Of a stretch of DNA of 21,000 bases, positions 8,012-17,201 are shown in pieces; position 1 is the stretch's first letter, and each line of letters starts with the position of its first letter. The translations under genes and the position numbers were made by a program. A model generated the notes under the pieces. That model made no database searches and was not told the origin of the DNA. It was given only the letters and a program-made list of their open reading frames with translations. The DNA comes from Mesostigma viride (Eukaryota; Streptophyta; Mesostigmatophyceae; Mesostigmatales; Mesostigmataceae), in assembly GCA_009746045.1 (NCBI GenBank), contig RPFO01000645.1, positions 238,685 through 259,684 on the forward strand, written 5' to 3'.

Positions 8012-11000
8012 CTGTGGGGTGGAAGATGACAGCCGCATTCATGCCCATGCTCGCGAGGGCACAGAGAAATGAGGCAGGGACTACGCATGCAGAGGCTGAG
8101 GGATGGGGAGCTGGCCTATTAGTAACCATGGCGCCACCAGCCAGCGATCTCACCTGAACAGGTCCAGCACTTTAAAGTTCTTCGCGCCGCCCCTGCCAAA
8201 AGGGTTCCCCCCCCCCGCGGACATGTTGAGCCGCGGCGATCGCAGGCTGCGCTCGCGTGCAGCCGCCAGCCGCGCCAGCGACATGCGCGGCGAGGCTGGG
8301 TCGTCGGCCAGCGAGTCGGAGCGGTCCACCACGCGCGCTGAGCGGGGGGAGATGGCGCCCGCGTTGTCGCGTAAGATCTGTGACGCGCCGCCTGGGGGGA
8401 GGTGATGGTTGACCAAAAATGTGTGGTTGTTGTCAAACACACATGGCCGTTTCCGAACAAAGATGGCTGCCGTGGTGGAAGAAACATGGTGGCTGTAGAA
8501 CGTGCATGCAGGATGGCATTTGATACATCAGCCCACACACCACCGCACTAGTGTTCGAGGAAAGGGGCATTGTTTGGGCAAGCGTCTGTGTTCCGAGCAC
8601 GGCTATGAATTCTATGCTATACACCATACAGGTAAGACCTGACGAGATGCATGAATTCATGAATTCATGGACAAAGGGTACAGATTCCCCCTGCAGCACG
8701 TTACCAATGCTTCGCCGCCTATCCTGAACTGTCCTTGCATCTATCCCGAACCATACTGTGTGAAAAAGTGGCCTTGTGCCACACAAGAACGGACGACTGA
8801 AGACACCTCAGCCTCGTACCGGCAGCTGAAGAAGTGCAAATCCCATCTCTCATCCAGGGGGCAGCAAAAGAAGGGCATATCCAACTTACCATCCAGCAGG
8901 CAGCAAACGTCGTCCAGGAGCACGTAGTAGCTCCCAAGTATTAAAAAACGGCACCATTCAGAGCAGAAAGCAATCCCCACCCACTATACTGGACCTCCAA
9001 CCCCCAGTGATACCAGCTTGCCATGCCTCACCGGGCTGAACAAGCCGTAGGCGGAAAAATGCACTGGCCGCCAAGGGTGGCCAGGCCGTTGGCACACCGC
9101 ACAGCCCACATTTATTTTTAAACTGAATAAACATCGAACAGAATAGCAGCTTCATTTTGGACTCACCATCCGCCCACAGGCTGGCGCGGCCGATCGAGTC
9201 CTCCACCCGCTGCAGCTGCACCCCCAGTGCGCTGCTGTTGGTGGCGATGGACACACGATGGGTGGGGGACGAGGGCTTTATGCTGCCACCCACCACGCTC
9301 TCAAGCCGGCGCTGCAGGTCATCTGAGGGCAAATTGCGAGGCACAGGACAAGAAGCAAGGGAAGCTAGCATGACTATCAAGGAGACAACCAGCGCAGGCC
9401 AGAAATACCTAGCATGAATATCTTTGCTGGTCAAGGGCCATGGGGCTAAGGGCTTACATTCTCGTGAAAGCCACATCATCATCGTTGTTAAGCCTGTCAA
9501 CTGGGTTGCTCTGCTGTCATACTTTCTCTCGTTGCTGCTCCCCGCAACACAATGGCGGCACTGTGCACTTTCCGTACTGGTGTGAGGCTCTTTCCGCAGT
9601 GTGCTTCGGGTGACAGCAGGGCACCTCGATTCGAGACCAAACACAGCAGCATTTGGCCCCAGGGCTCGCGGCACGCTCACCGGTGCTCAACAATAACATG
9701 CACATGGGAGGCAGACAACCACAGGCGATGCATGGCCATAAAGCTTCCGTCGTTGCAAAGCTCGTTCACGTGGTAGTACGTAGAACAACGCAGTCTCCGC
9801 GTGTGGCCCATTTGGCCGGCCCGAAACAAAAATATGCTATTGTCGCACACACACGCACACACAAACATCCAGGAGCTGCGTGCGTGAGGCATGGGGGCGG
9901 ACAATATGGGGTGCAAGTGGATGATATGCAATGATATCGTATGCAATTATACATGCAATTATACCTTTAGTAGCATAGATAATATGAGGTACGAATCAGA
10001 CAATCACAAGGGTGCGATGTAGTAGAACATGCTGGGACTCGGGCTTGCCATTGCCACGCTCTGTTTGGAACTTACCCCCTGGTGCTGCCCGTTTATCATC
10101 CCCCAGGCCCAATCCTGCAGCAGAAGAGGCATCCGGAACCGAGCAGATGAAGAGCCCAGTGTGTAAGGCACAGTACAGCCCGAGACAAGTCAGGTCATTT
10201 GTGCATTCTCGTGACATGCAGACGCTAGCTCCTGCACAGAAGCACACAGGAAAGGGGGCTCACGATGATCGGCCGCATCCAGGCTAAAGTGAGCTGGCAG
10301 GCGTCATCAGGAAGCCTTGCATGCAGCCCCAGATATCCGCTGCTGTTGCTGTGGCATGTTGCACGCGCATATGCATCAAATCCCCTGCTGCCACCGCAAA
10401 ATGCCAAGCAATGCACATGAATGGCAAGCAAGCTACCCTCAATTGCCCTCGGCCATGCCCTAGCGTGGATGACACTTGAAGAAGGCTTCCAGTCACAAGC
10501 TTGTGCCACTGGCACGCGCGGATGGCAAGCACGGTGTCAGAGCGATTCGCGTTGCCATGTGTTACTGCGGGACAGCCCATCCATGTCAGCAGACGATAAG
10601 AGAAACCCATGTTGCGGCGCCATCCACCATTGCAGCACCATCCACCATCACACACCATTATGGCTTGGTCCACCATGACCACCAACCTTGGCTGTTACAG
10701 AAGCGCGTCAAGTGTTCATGTAACAGCCTTGGCTAGACCTGGGGATGTGTTCACGCCTGGCTCACATTCTCAAGATGTTGCTTGCACATAGGCAAGGTGG
10801 CAGGCAACAGCAATGAGCAACGCGACGTGCAGCACCTCCCAATTGCGTGCTTACACTCACCCACTTGCTGCCGTAACCGGGCGTACTGCGCGGCAATCCT
10901 GCAACACCCAAGCAAGGCGGGAGGGCAGAGAATAAGTAGTGGGGAGGGGGTTTGTCCACACACACACACACGCACACACACACACACATCAATTATGGCA

Positions 11001-14000
11001 CGGTCAGCCAGGTTCTACATGCTGGCCAGGTGACATTGTGTGGCAACGTCTGGAATGCCCACGTGAGACTGACACGATGGTGCTTTCTCCTAAACGATAA
11101 TTTCATGAGTTTTTCTGCAAACTGTGAGAAAACATCGTGATGCCGAAATCGGGTATCACAGAACAGCTATGGAGCACAAACAAGACCACTCGCATGAGTA
11201 CGCCATGATCGAAAACATGACATGATGTGGCCTTCCCAACACTAACCCTCCCCCCAACCCCATCCAGCACAGTACACCCCCCCCCCAGCCTCACATACCG
11301 GCTGCTGCTCCCGCTGGCGCTGCTGCGTGCGTGGCTGGCGCTGCTGGACCGGCGGCGCGCTGAGGCCGGTGTGGGGCTGACGCAGCTGGCGTCCGCCCCG
11401 CTGGCCAGTGCTCCCAGCAGGTTCTCCACCTTGCTCTGCACGGTGGACTCGCACTGCTCGCGCACGCAACGAGCCATGCACGTGATGACAGGCAAATCCG
11501 TCATCCACACAGCTGCAGGCCGAGGGTTAACGATTGACATCAGGCAATCCAAATGGGCTAACTTGCTGCATGGGAGCAATTCGATGTAATGGCAAGGAAA
11601 GCAAGGCATAAGAGCGATGCTGTGAGGCCTCCTATTGCTATGCATCGCGCTCTCAACCAACTGCTCCACCAGCAAGCGCCTACAATAGAAGCCAAATGTA
11701 GCAAGATCCAACTCGAGAGATTCTGGAGAACCATTTCCGTTTCCGTTACCGATTCGGGCTGTCAGGGGGAAGTGATATACCACTTTTGGCCGGCGAGCCA
11801 CTTTTCGCTCAAGCTTCCGCGTACCCGGTAAGCAAGATTCTGTTTGGGGTCTTGATTCTGTGCTCGCTGAAGCGAAATGGTGATGCCGCCATGACGCGGC
11901 ACGCACATTAGCTTTGGCGGCGTACGACATGGTATGACCATGACCGGAAACCCGGCGCGCGCAAGGTATCCTGGCTGACCTAGATTCTCTGGGCCTTGAC
12001 CAAAATTTGTTAAGAAAAGTTGGTGGCCACCGACTTCTGGTATTGCTTCTCGACAAGATCCGGACCACACTTGGTCCAAAGCGCCACGCCCGAGGCTGGG
12101 AACCCGAAATGAACAGGAAACGGAAGCACATGCGGGTCCCTGGAATCTCTCGACTATTACCAGCAAAGCAAACGATGCCACGGAAAGTTTGCAAAGTACA
12201 GCAACAATGCTGAGATTGCAACAAAACTTTGGCTGGTATGAGTGCCGTGGGACAAGCCCAGCCTGACAGCACGCACCTGAATCTTGCCCTCCTTGATGCC
12301 TTCCAGCAGCTTATTCTTGCACTCCTCCACCTGCGCCTGGTACTTGCGCTGCAGCTCTGCCACGGAGCTGTCAAACTCCTGGTGGCCATGCCAAAACGCA
12401 CGAAGAATGAACCAGTTGATAATTGTGAGACGAGGTGTCGTGGCCTGCCAGGGAGCTGGCACTTCTACTGGAGCACGAGGCCACTTCTGCTGGAGAACAA
12501 CATGGACGCGAATGGATAACATGGATCGTTATTTACCTGCAGATGCTGGCTGTCCCCACTCAGTCACCTCCATGCCTTTACGTAAACCTTACCCGGTGGG
12601 GCTGCGTGGCAAACCTAATTAGCCAATATTGCCCACTCAGCCAAGGACCTGACGTGTGGAACACGGGATAGGTCCCCCCCTATATTACTCGGGATAGGTC
12701 CCCCCATATATAACACGGGATAGGTCCCCCCCTATGACAAAGGATGGCCCCCTCACTATACTACACGGGATAGGTCCCCCCCTATGACAAAGGATGGCCC
12801 CCTCACTATACTACACGGGATAGGTCCCCCCCTATGACAAAGGATGGCCCCCTCACTATACTACACGGGATAGGTCCCCCCCCTATTCTATTCGTACAAG
12901 AGCGGCGACACCGCATCACGGCCATCACCATCATGGCAGGGAGGCTACTGCATGCAGACAGCGGCCTATCATGGCTTGTGTGAGGAGATGAGCTTCTATT
13001 AACACCTCGGTGACAACCCGTACTCCTCAAGGTCTACCACCCAGCGACTACCCCCCTATCCCGCAACGACTACTCCAATCCTGTTTGCTCGGGTGTCGCA
13101 GCGGCCAGAGGCGCGCGGTACTGTCACCAACCCCCACCTAGCGTGCCCCCCATCCACATTTGGTGACCTCCCCCCCACCCACCTTGGTGAGCGCTGCGAT
13201 GCGCTTCTGCAGCATCTCCTCTTGCTCCGCCTTGACGTGCGCCAGCTCACGCAGCGCCTCCTCCAGCGCCTCGTGCGTCTTGCGGATCTCTGCGCGCGCC
13301 ACAGCCGCAAATGTGACCAGCAACCATCATGGAGGCTCAGCAGAAGCAGCGGATATGGAGGGTCAGGCATGTAGCAAGGGGCAGCAACCCGGGGGCATCA
13401 TCAAGATTAGGCAGGTAAGAAAGGGCAGCGTACCGACGTTTAGGCAGGCGGGGTGGGGCCACTCACACAGGTAGAAGGCGAGGACGCGCGATGCGTCAGG
13501 CAAGGGCCACAAATCACGGAATGAAGCTTCGAAATGATCGCGGAGGTGGGGCGTACGTAAGGCGGGGTAGAGTGGGGAAGGTAGCAACGCTCTGATAGAT
13601 GGACTAAGTCGACAGATGGGCAGCCGGATGGGCCAGTGCAGTGCCTCCTTGGCAGAGGCGATTGCTATCTACAACTCCACGGATGGCAAAAGATCTGTCC
13701 TGCCACCATGCCCCCAAACCACCGTACAGCTGCTGCCACCCCATGCTCCATGTGGACAGATATGGGGAACCAAGGGTTCACACAGCAATATCCACAGGTG
13801 TCGCGGACACTCAGGGGCCACCGCCTGCCTCCTCCTGTGCCCGAGCGTTGCCTGCCTGCCCCCGGCCAACTCACCTGCTTTCCTGTTCAGCACAACCTCC
13901 CGCGTGCAGTCAATCAGCCGCTGCACGTGCATAGTGGTGTCCACGTCCAGACCACCGGCACCGCCATCCCCTGGCCCCTCCGTGCGGCCCCGTAGTCCCC

Positions 14001-15919
14001 GCTGCCTCATCTGCAGGTCGCTCAGCACCGCGTCCTCGTCCAGGTCATCCACGGGGTACCCGCTGCCCTTGCGGCTGGCCAGGGATGGCCGCGGGGAGAT
14101 GGCCCTGGGGGAGATGGAGCCGGCTGCCAGGGACTGCCGGGGAGACGCTGGGGCCTCAGACCTGCTGGGGATGCGCACCCTGGGCGGGGCGTGCTGGTGG
14201 GGGGCACATAGGTTGAATGACCACGTAAGGACAAGCATGTCACCGATGGTTCCTACTGGGTTGAGTCCTTGTCCAGCTAGCAACAGAGGAATGCTTATGT
14301 AATATTTTCCCAAAAATTTTCTCGCGTCACCACATGAATACTGACCCTGCCCCCCCATAGGAAAGCCATGCATTAATGATGCGTGGTCCATCATGACCAG
14401 GCACTTCTTTTGTTGAAACCTTAAGATACAGAGGAGAATGCCTTCAACCTCACATTCCACAAGCAGTAATCTTCATTACAGATTTAACATTCTTATTCTC
14501 GAAAGTATGCAAGAATTGCTTCGTTTACCAGATGCAGTACCCGCTGTGCCATGAGAGAAAAAGAGCTCCAAGGGAGTATAGCTCCCCTTGGCAACAATGC
14601 AACTCCATTCCCGAAAGAGGGCTCAAGTCATTATTTGCACGCTCTCACCTTTCACTAGTCACCGTGCACATTTTGGCAAGGAATTACTAGATCAGCACAG
14701 CGGCACCCGCCATGCCATGGAAATATACTACTATGAACCTTGGGGCGAGTATGCTGCCACCTAATGACTGCAGCACCAATAGTCACTATGAAAAAGTACG
14801 CGGGTTCATTTTGGTCATACAACGGCTAAACCGGACGCCTGTAACAGAAATGCACACATTGCACAGGTACGGCACTGGATGCAGGCAGAATGGCAACCAA
14901 GCGAGCACAATGGCGACCTAGTACAAGCAACACACCATCTGCAGGCGCTGCATGGTGGCCTCCACTTGGTCCATCGCGGGGAAGGAGGAGAGCGAGGAGA
15001 AGTCCAGGCTGCCCTGCCCGCGGGAGTAGCGGCTGCCAAACCCAGAGGACCGTGAAGCTGCGACGATGGATGGAGGCAGAACAACACAAACACAAGCTCC
15101 TTCTACTTTCAGTAAGTTAAATTCTTTTCTTATCTTGTGAACACGTGGCTATACTGGTTTCTGGTTTGGGTGATCCCATGCCTGGATGTCATCTCTCCCG
15201 TTGCTATCTCCGTCACGGCACCTTACTGTATTTGCACTCTAGTTGTCGCAATAGCCAGATCACGTTCGTACTGCTACCTGATGATGTGACACGTCATCTG
15301 CCCGAAACGCCCACCATTACCTATTGTTTGGTGTGCTTATTGAAACGCAAACGCACTGCCACGTGGACACATCGCATTCTCAAGCCAGAGCACCAGTAGA
15401 CCTGACGAGTTTTGGGGGCGCGGGCGAGTCGTGCATAATGTGGTTCAGCTACGGGGGGGATGCTAGTGCTTGCAGCTTGCAGGGTGCTGGTGGCATGAGC
15501 CGCCGTTCAAGAGATTCGTCAGACATCTCATGGCGCGCGACACACGATACTTGGACATCGAATGTCACGGCTTTCAGAAACCAGCTTATAAACAAGACCA
15601 GATACAGTTTTATAAACTCAAAAATGCAGCTACGCATGGAGCCACTCCTTCCATGGCAACGCCCCTTGAGACAGGGCTGAGCATCTTGCTACGTAATGAT
15701 GTGATTTACAATGCGGTAACCTTACGTAAAAGAACTACATTATTGCCTAAATCTGCCAGCTCCCTTTTCTGGTAAATGTGCGCGTATTTGCGCAGCCGAG
15801 GCCTCAATACCTGAAAGAATACTCTTCAGCCGTTGAACGTCCTTCTCAGACATCAGCTCGGCAGCTTTAGCAACCGGGGACCCCGGAGACCGCGGTGATG
15901 CCACAGAGCCGGGGGGCAT
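8008..15919 (-). CDS. coiled-coil, Ser-Pro-Arg-rich protein, 462 aa, 11 exons
   Basis: Exons on the minus strand: 15919-15811, 15057-14936, 14193-13875, 13289-13183, 12378-12277, 11453-11299, 10898-10861, 10114-10076, 9322-9167, 8391-8154 and 8011-8008. Every border is GT/AG, every phase matches its neighbour, and the sum is 462 codons plus stop. In-frame TGA upstream of the ATG fixes the start. Protein layout: SP/SPR-rich residues 1-160; a long coiled coil about 165-270 (EIRKTHEALEEALREL, KAEQEEMLQKRIAAL, EFDSSVAELQRKYQAQ, ESTVQSKVENLLGAL) spanning four junctions; a Ser/Arg-rich linker 275-305; short helices near 306-317, 332-341 and 365-375; SPR-rich tail 395-440; C-terminus KNFKVLDLFS. No signal peptide, membrane span or catalytic motif. 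I do not recognise the family; a cytoskeletal, ciliary or scaffold role is only a guess from the coiled coil and the many Ser-Pro sites. Confidence 0.8.
8154..8391 (-). CDS. coiled-coil gene, exon 10
   Basis: Acceptor CTCCCCCCAG, donor CAG|GTGAG, phase 1 in and 2 out. Residues 384-461 hold SPRSAR (397-402), SPRMSL (416-421), SPRL (434-437), the Arg-rich helix ARLAAARERSLR, and a Gly-rich stretch encoded by a run of ten G (plus-strand C at 8207-8216). Confidence 0.86.
8649..8671. repeat. short tandem repeat in intron 9
   Basis: Three near-tandem 8-base units 'atgaattc' ending in atgg. No other structure was seen in the 775-nt intron 9 (8392-9166). Confidence 0.7.
9167..9322 (-). CDS. coiled-coil gene, exon 9
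   Basis: Acceptor TTTGCCCTCAG, donor G|GTGAGT, phase 1 both sides (156 nt, skippable). Residues 332-382: DLQRRLESVV, a Ser/Thr-rich loop with SSPTHRVS, and a second helix VQLQRVEDSIGRA. Confidence 0.85.
9373..9402 (+). repeat. dispersed 30-bp phrase, copy in intron 8
   Basis: ctatcaaggagacaaccagc followed by gcaggccaga; 29 of 30 bases match 1211-1240, and a shorter version sits at 6224-6241. It may be the shared end of an unrecognised mobile element. Confidence 0.65.
9846..9865. repeat. CA-rich microsatellite in intron 8
   Basis: cacacacacgcacacacaaa within intron 8 of the minus-strand gene, so the transcript carries a TG tract. Confidence 0.8.
10076..10114 (-). CDS. coiled-coil gene, exon 8 (39 nt)
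   Basis: Pyrimidine-rich acceptor CTTCTGCTGCAG, donor G|GTAAGT; 39 nt, phase 1 both sides, so it can be skipped in frame. Encodes LGLGDDKRAAPG, a linker. Confidence 0.68.
10861..10898 (-). CDS. coiled-coil gene, exon 7 (38 nt)
   Basis: Acceptor GGTGTTGCAG, donor G|GTGAGT; 38 nt encoding IAAQYARLRQQV, a basic amphipathic helix. Phase 2 in and phase 1 out match both neighbours. Confidence 0.72.
10957..10989. repeat. CA microsatellite in intron 6
   Basis: About 16 CA units with one cg interruption. In the minus-strand transcript this is a TG tract about 60 nt upstream of exon 7, a place where TG runs can influence use of the following small exon. Confidence 0.85.
11223..11290 (-). other. G-run cluster after exon 6 donor
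   Basis: On the minus strand the first 75 nt of intron 6 carry runs of 10, 4, 6, 3 and 3 G. G-runs just inside an intron are known to help 5' splice-site recognition in other eukaryotes. Loop lengths make a canonical quadruplex only marginal. Confidence 0.6.
11299..11453 (-). CDS. coiled-coil gene, exon 6
   Basis: Residues 254-304: the end of the coiled coil (ESTVQSKVENLLGALASG), then a Ser/Arg-rich linker (ARRRSSSASHARSSASGSS). Donor CG|GTATGT, phase 2, followed by a run of ten G. The 5' border GAGCAG| is the least certain in the gene: the frame stays open far upstream, so a longer exon is possible. Confidence 0.72.
12277..12378 (-). CDS. coiled-coil gene, exon 5
   Basis: Acceptor GGCCACCAG, donor CAG|GTGCGT; 102 nt, phase 0 at both ends. 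Residues 220-253, coiled coil (EFDSSVAELQRKYQAQ, KNKLLEGIKEGKIQ). Being symmetric, it could be skipped without changing frame. Confidence 0.87.
12661..12891. repeat. 50-bp minisatellite in intron 4
   Basis: Units start at about 12713, 12763 and 12813, and a partial unit at 12863: acacgggataggtcccccc then ctatgacaaaggatggcccc and tcactatact. Two shorter, diverged units precede them (12661, about 12689). Each unit contains the small hairpin atagg/cctat closed over C residues. It lies inside intron 4, so the transcript carries the G-rich strand. Confidence 0.92.
13183..13289 (-). CDS. coiled-coil gene, exon 4
   Basis: Acceptor GCGCGCGCAG, donor AAG|GTGGGT. It encodes residues 184-219, pure heptad-type coiled coil (IRKTHEALEEALRELAHVK). 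Phase 1 to phase 0 fits exon 3 directly, which rules out an additional exon between them. Confidence 0.85.
13875..14193 (-). CDS. coiled-coil gene, exon 3
   Basis: Acceptor CCCCCCACCAG and donor GCAG|GTGAGT, phase 0 in and phase 1 out; the longest exon (319 nt). Residues 78-183 contain SPRQSL (94-99), SPRAIS (105-110), SPRPSL (110-115), an acidic DDLDEDAVLSDLQ segment, a Gly-rich linker, and the start of the coiled coil (VQRLIDCTREVVLNRK). Confidence 0.85.
14563..14593. repeat. hairpin in intron 2
   Basis: ccaagggag and ctccccttgg pair around tatag with one bulged C. Isolated; no function inferred. Confidence 0.55.
14936..15057 (-). CDS. coiled-coil gene, exon 2
   Basis: Acceptor CATCGTCGCAG, phase 1 in and phase 0 out, donor ATG|GTGTGT. 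Residues 38-77: Ser/Gly/Arg-rich SRSSGFGSRYSRGQG, then the short helix MDQVEATMQRLQM. The codons are strongly G/C-ending, which supports the exon although no ATG-led frame exists here. Confidence 0.75.
15811..15919 (-). CDS. coiled-coil gene, exon 1 (start)
   Basis: ATG at 15919-15917, the first ATG after an in-frame TGA about 95 bases upstream. It encodes residues 1-36, with SPRSPGSP at 8-15 and a helix-like KDVQRLKSIL. The donor is TTTCAG|GTATTG, phase 1. That is the only GT before the frame stops, so the weak donor is forced. The frame after it (GIEASAAQIRAHL) still looks coding, so intron retention or a different first intron is possible. Confidence 0.72.
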
Positions 15920-16033
15920 TTCTATCGTATACAAGTCGGCAGAAGCCGGGCAAGCACCGGCTGGTTTTCTGAGTCGGCTGATTATGCCGGAAGTGACGTA
16001 GGAATTATGTCATGGGGATAGTGCCTGATTTCT

Positions 16034-16040
16034 AAATATA
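16034..16040 (-). promoter_or_regulatory. TATA-like box, coiled-coil gene
   Basis: TATATTT on the minus strand, about 115 nt before the ATG. It predicts a transcription start near 16010 and a leader of about 90 nt. Confidence 0.35.
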
Positions 16041-16175
16041 CTTCATAGACTCAAGATATCTCAAATGTGTCTTAGAACCTAAAATCCCCGTGACCGCCCA
16101 TGCTCTCCGCCGGTATGCATACGCTAGCTCTTACGCAAGGGAAATGTGAAAAAAGGTGCTGCCGGGAAAAACACT

Positions 16176-16213
16176 CACACACACACACACACACACACAC
16201 AAAAAAAAAAAAA
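16176..16213. repeat. CA microsatellite joined to poly-A
   Basis: About 12 CA units directly followed by 13 A, in the shared promoter interval. Dinucleotide purine/pyrimidine tracts of this kind can adopt Z-DNA, and poly-A resists nucleosomes; both are general properties and were not tested here. Confidence 0.92.
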
Positions 16214-16758
16214 CAATATCCTAGCCGTAGGGAACTGCCCACTACTGTTGAACCTCCGGTTGGCATTCCAGACAAGGCCAATATGACACCCCAAATCTAA
16301 AACGCTCGAAATGGATGCTGTGCATCTAAAATGTTTGTATATGTGTGGCCGTTGCATGCAACTTGCAAGATCACAGACCAACGGGCAGCGGGCGCGGCGT
16401 CACGTCAGCCGATAGCTTGTTGTGTGGGTGGTTCTGCTTGCAGCACTGTAGATCCGATAGCTAGTTGTCGTTGCTTTCAGCTTCTTTGGAAGTAACAAGC
16501 AGTAACAAGTACAAAAAAGCCGATGTACTTTTGGATCTGCATCTCGCGCCTGAGGCCCTGAGCGTGCCATTTGTCAACTTGCGCATTTGCAAATTTGCAG
16601 TGCATGGCCGCGAACGAGCCCACGCTGCGCTCTCGTTTTCGTCAAAACGACATGCCGCTAAAATAAGCGGGTAAGCTGATGGTAAGCGTATCTGTTACTA
16701 ATCTCTACCGTAGGAATAATCTACGTCACAAATTAAGATATACCAAATAGAGCGGGCA

Positions 16759-16764
16759 TATAAA
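16759..16764 (+). promoter_or_regulatory. TATA-like box, plus-strand gene
   Basis: TATAAA in gcatataaatg on the plus strand. If used, the leader would be about 410 nt and would contain the upstream frame at 17044-17328. Confidence 0.3.
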
Positions 16765-17201
16765 TGAAGGACCAAAGGATTTTCTGAGGCAATTATCCCC
16801 CAATTTTTAGATTATTAGCTAGGAACTTGTGATGATGTGACCTGAGTGCGTCACATCGTGAAACCGTATTATATGTGTAAGGCATACTGAGTTTTGAGAC
16901 CATCCTTGTCTTTGCCGTGACTCGGTGGCTGCGATAGCAGATTGTTCTAACCGAGGTAGAAGCCTGGACAAGACATTACCTAATCGGATTCGACTTCCGA
17001 CGTGCCGGATTCAGCGAGGACCTCACCTTTAAGATTATTACAGATGATGGCCGTATACTGCGTGAACCTGGACGCCGATGGCGGGGTCCTTAAGTCTCAA
17101 TGCGCCGCGGGTCGGGGGGGGTTAGGATACCATTACTGTAAAGTTGAGGCCAGGTATGGGCGTTTATGTGTGGCGCTGAACGAAGCGGCTGCTAAACCGC
17201 A

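Larger units (their letters stand above)
15920..17201. promoter_or_regulatory. bidirectional promoter interval between the two genes
   Basis: The interval between the two divergent ATGs (1,282 bp). It contains a TATA-like box on each strand, TGACGT-type motifs (about 15994 and 16400), a CA/poly-A microsatellite, and short local duplications: ccgatagct.gttg at about 16410 and 16454, and agtaacaag at about 16492 and 16501. There is no convincing exon for either gene here apart from the upstream frame noted in the leader of the plus-strand gene. Confidence 0.6.

Noticed and set aside
9625-9645. tRNA T-arm-like gattcgagacc, also gttcgag at 19150
   Set aside because: No acceptor, D-arm or anticodon stem can be folded around either.
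13476-13560. Possible extra exon of the coiled-coil gene (FRDLWPLPDASRVLAFYL, minus strand, GTGAGT donor)
   Set aside because: Joined to exon 4 it makes a TAG at the junction in the attractive frame, while exon 3 joins exon 4 directly in perfect phase and continues the heptads.
13669-14460. 263-codon minus-strand frame as a single-exon gene
   Set aside because: Only the 319-nt core has coding bias; the ends run into intron sequence past clear GT and AG borders.
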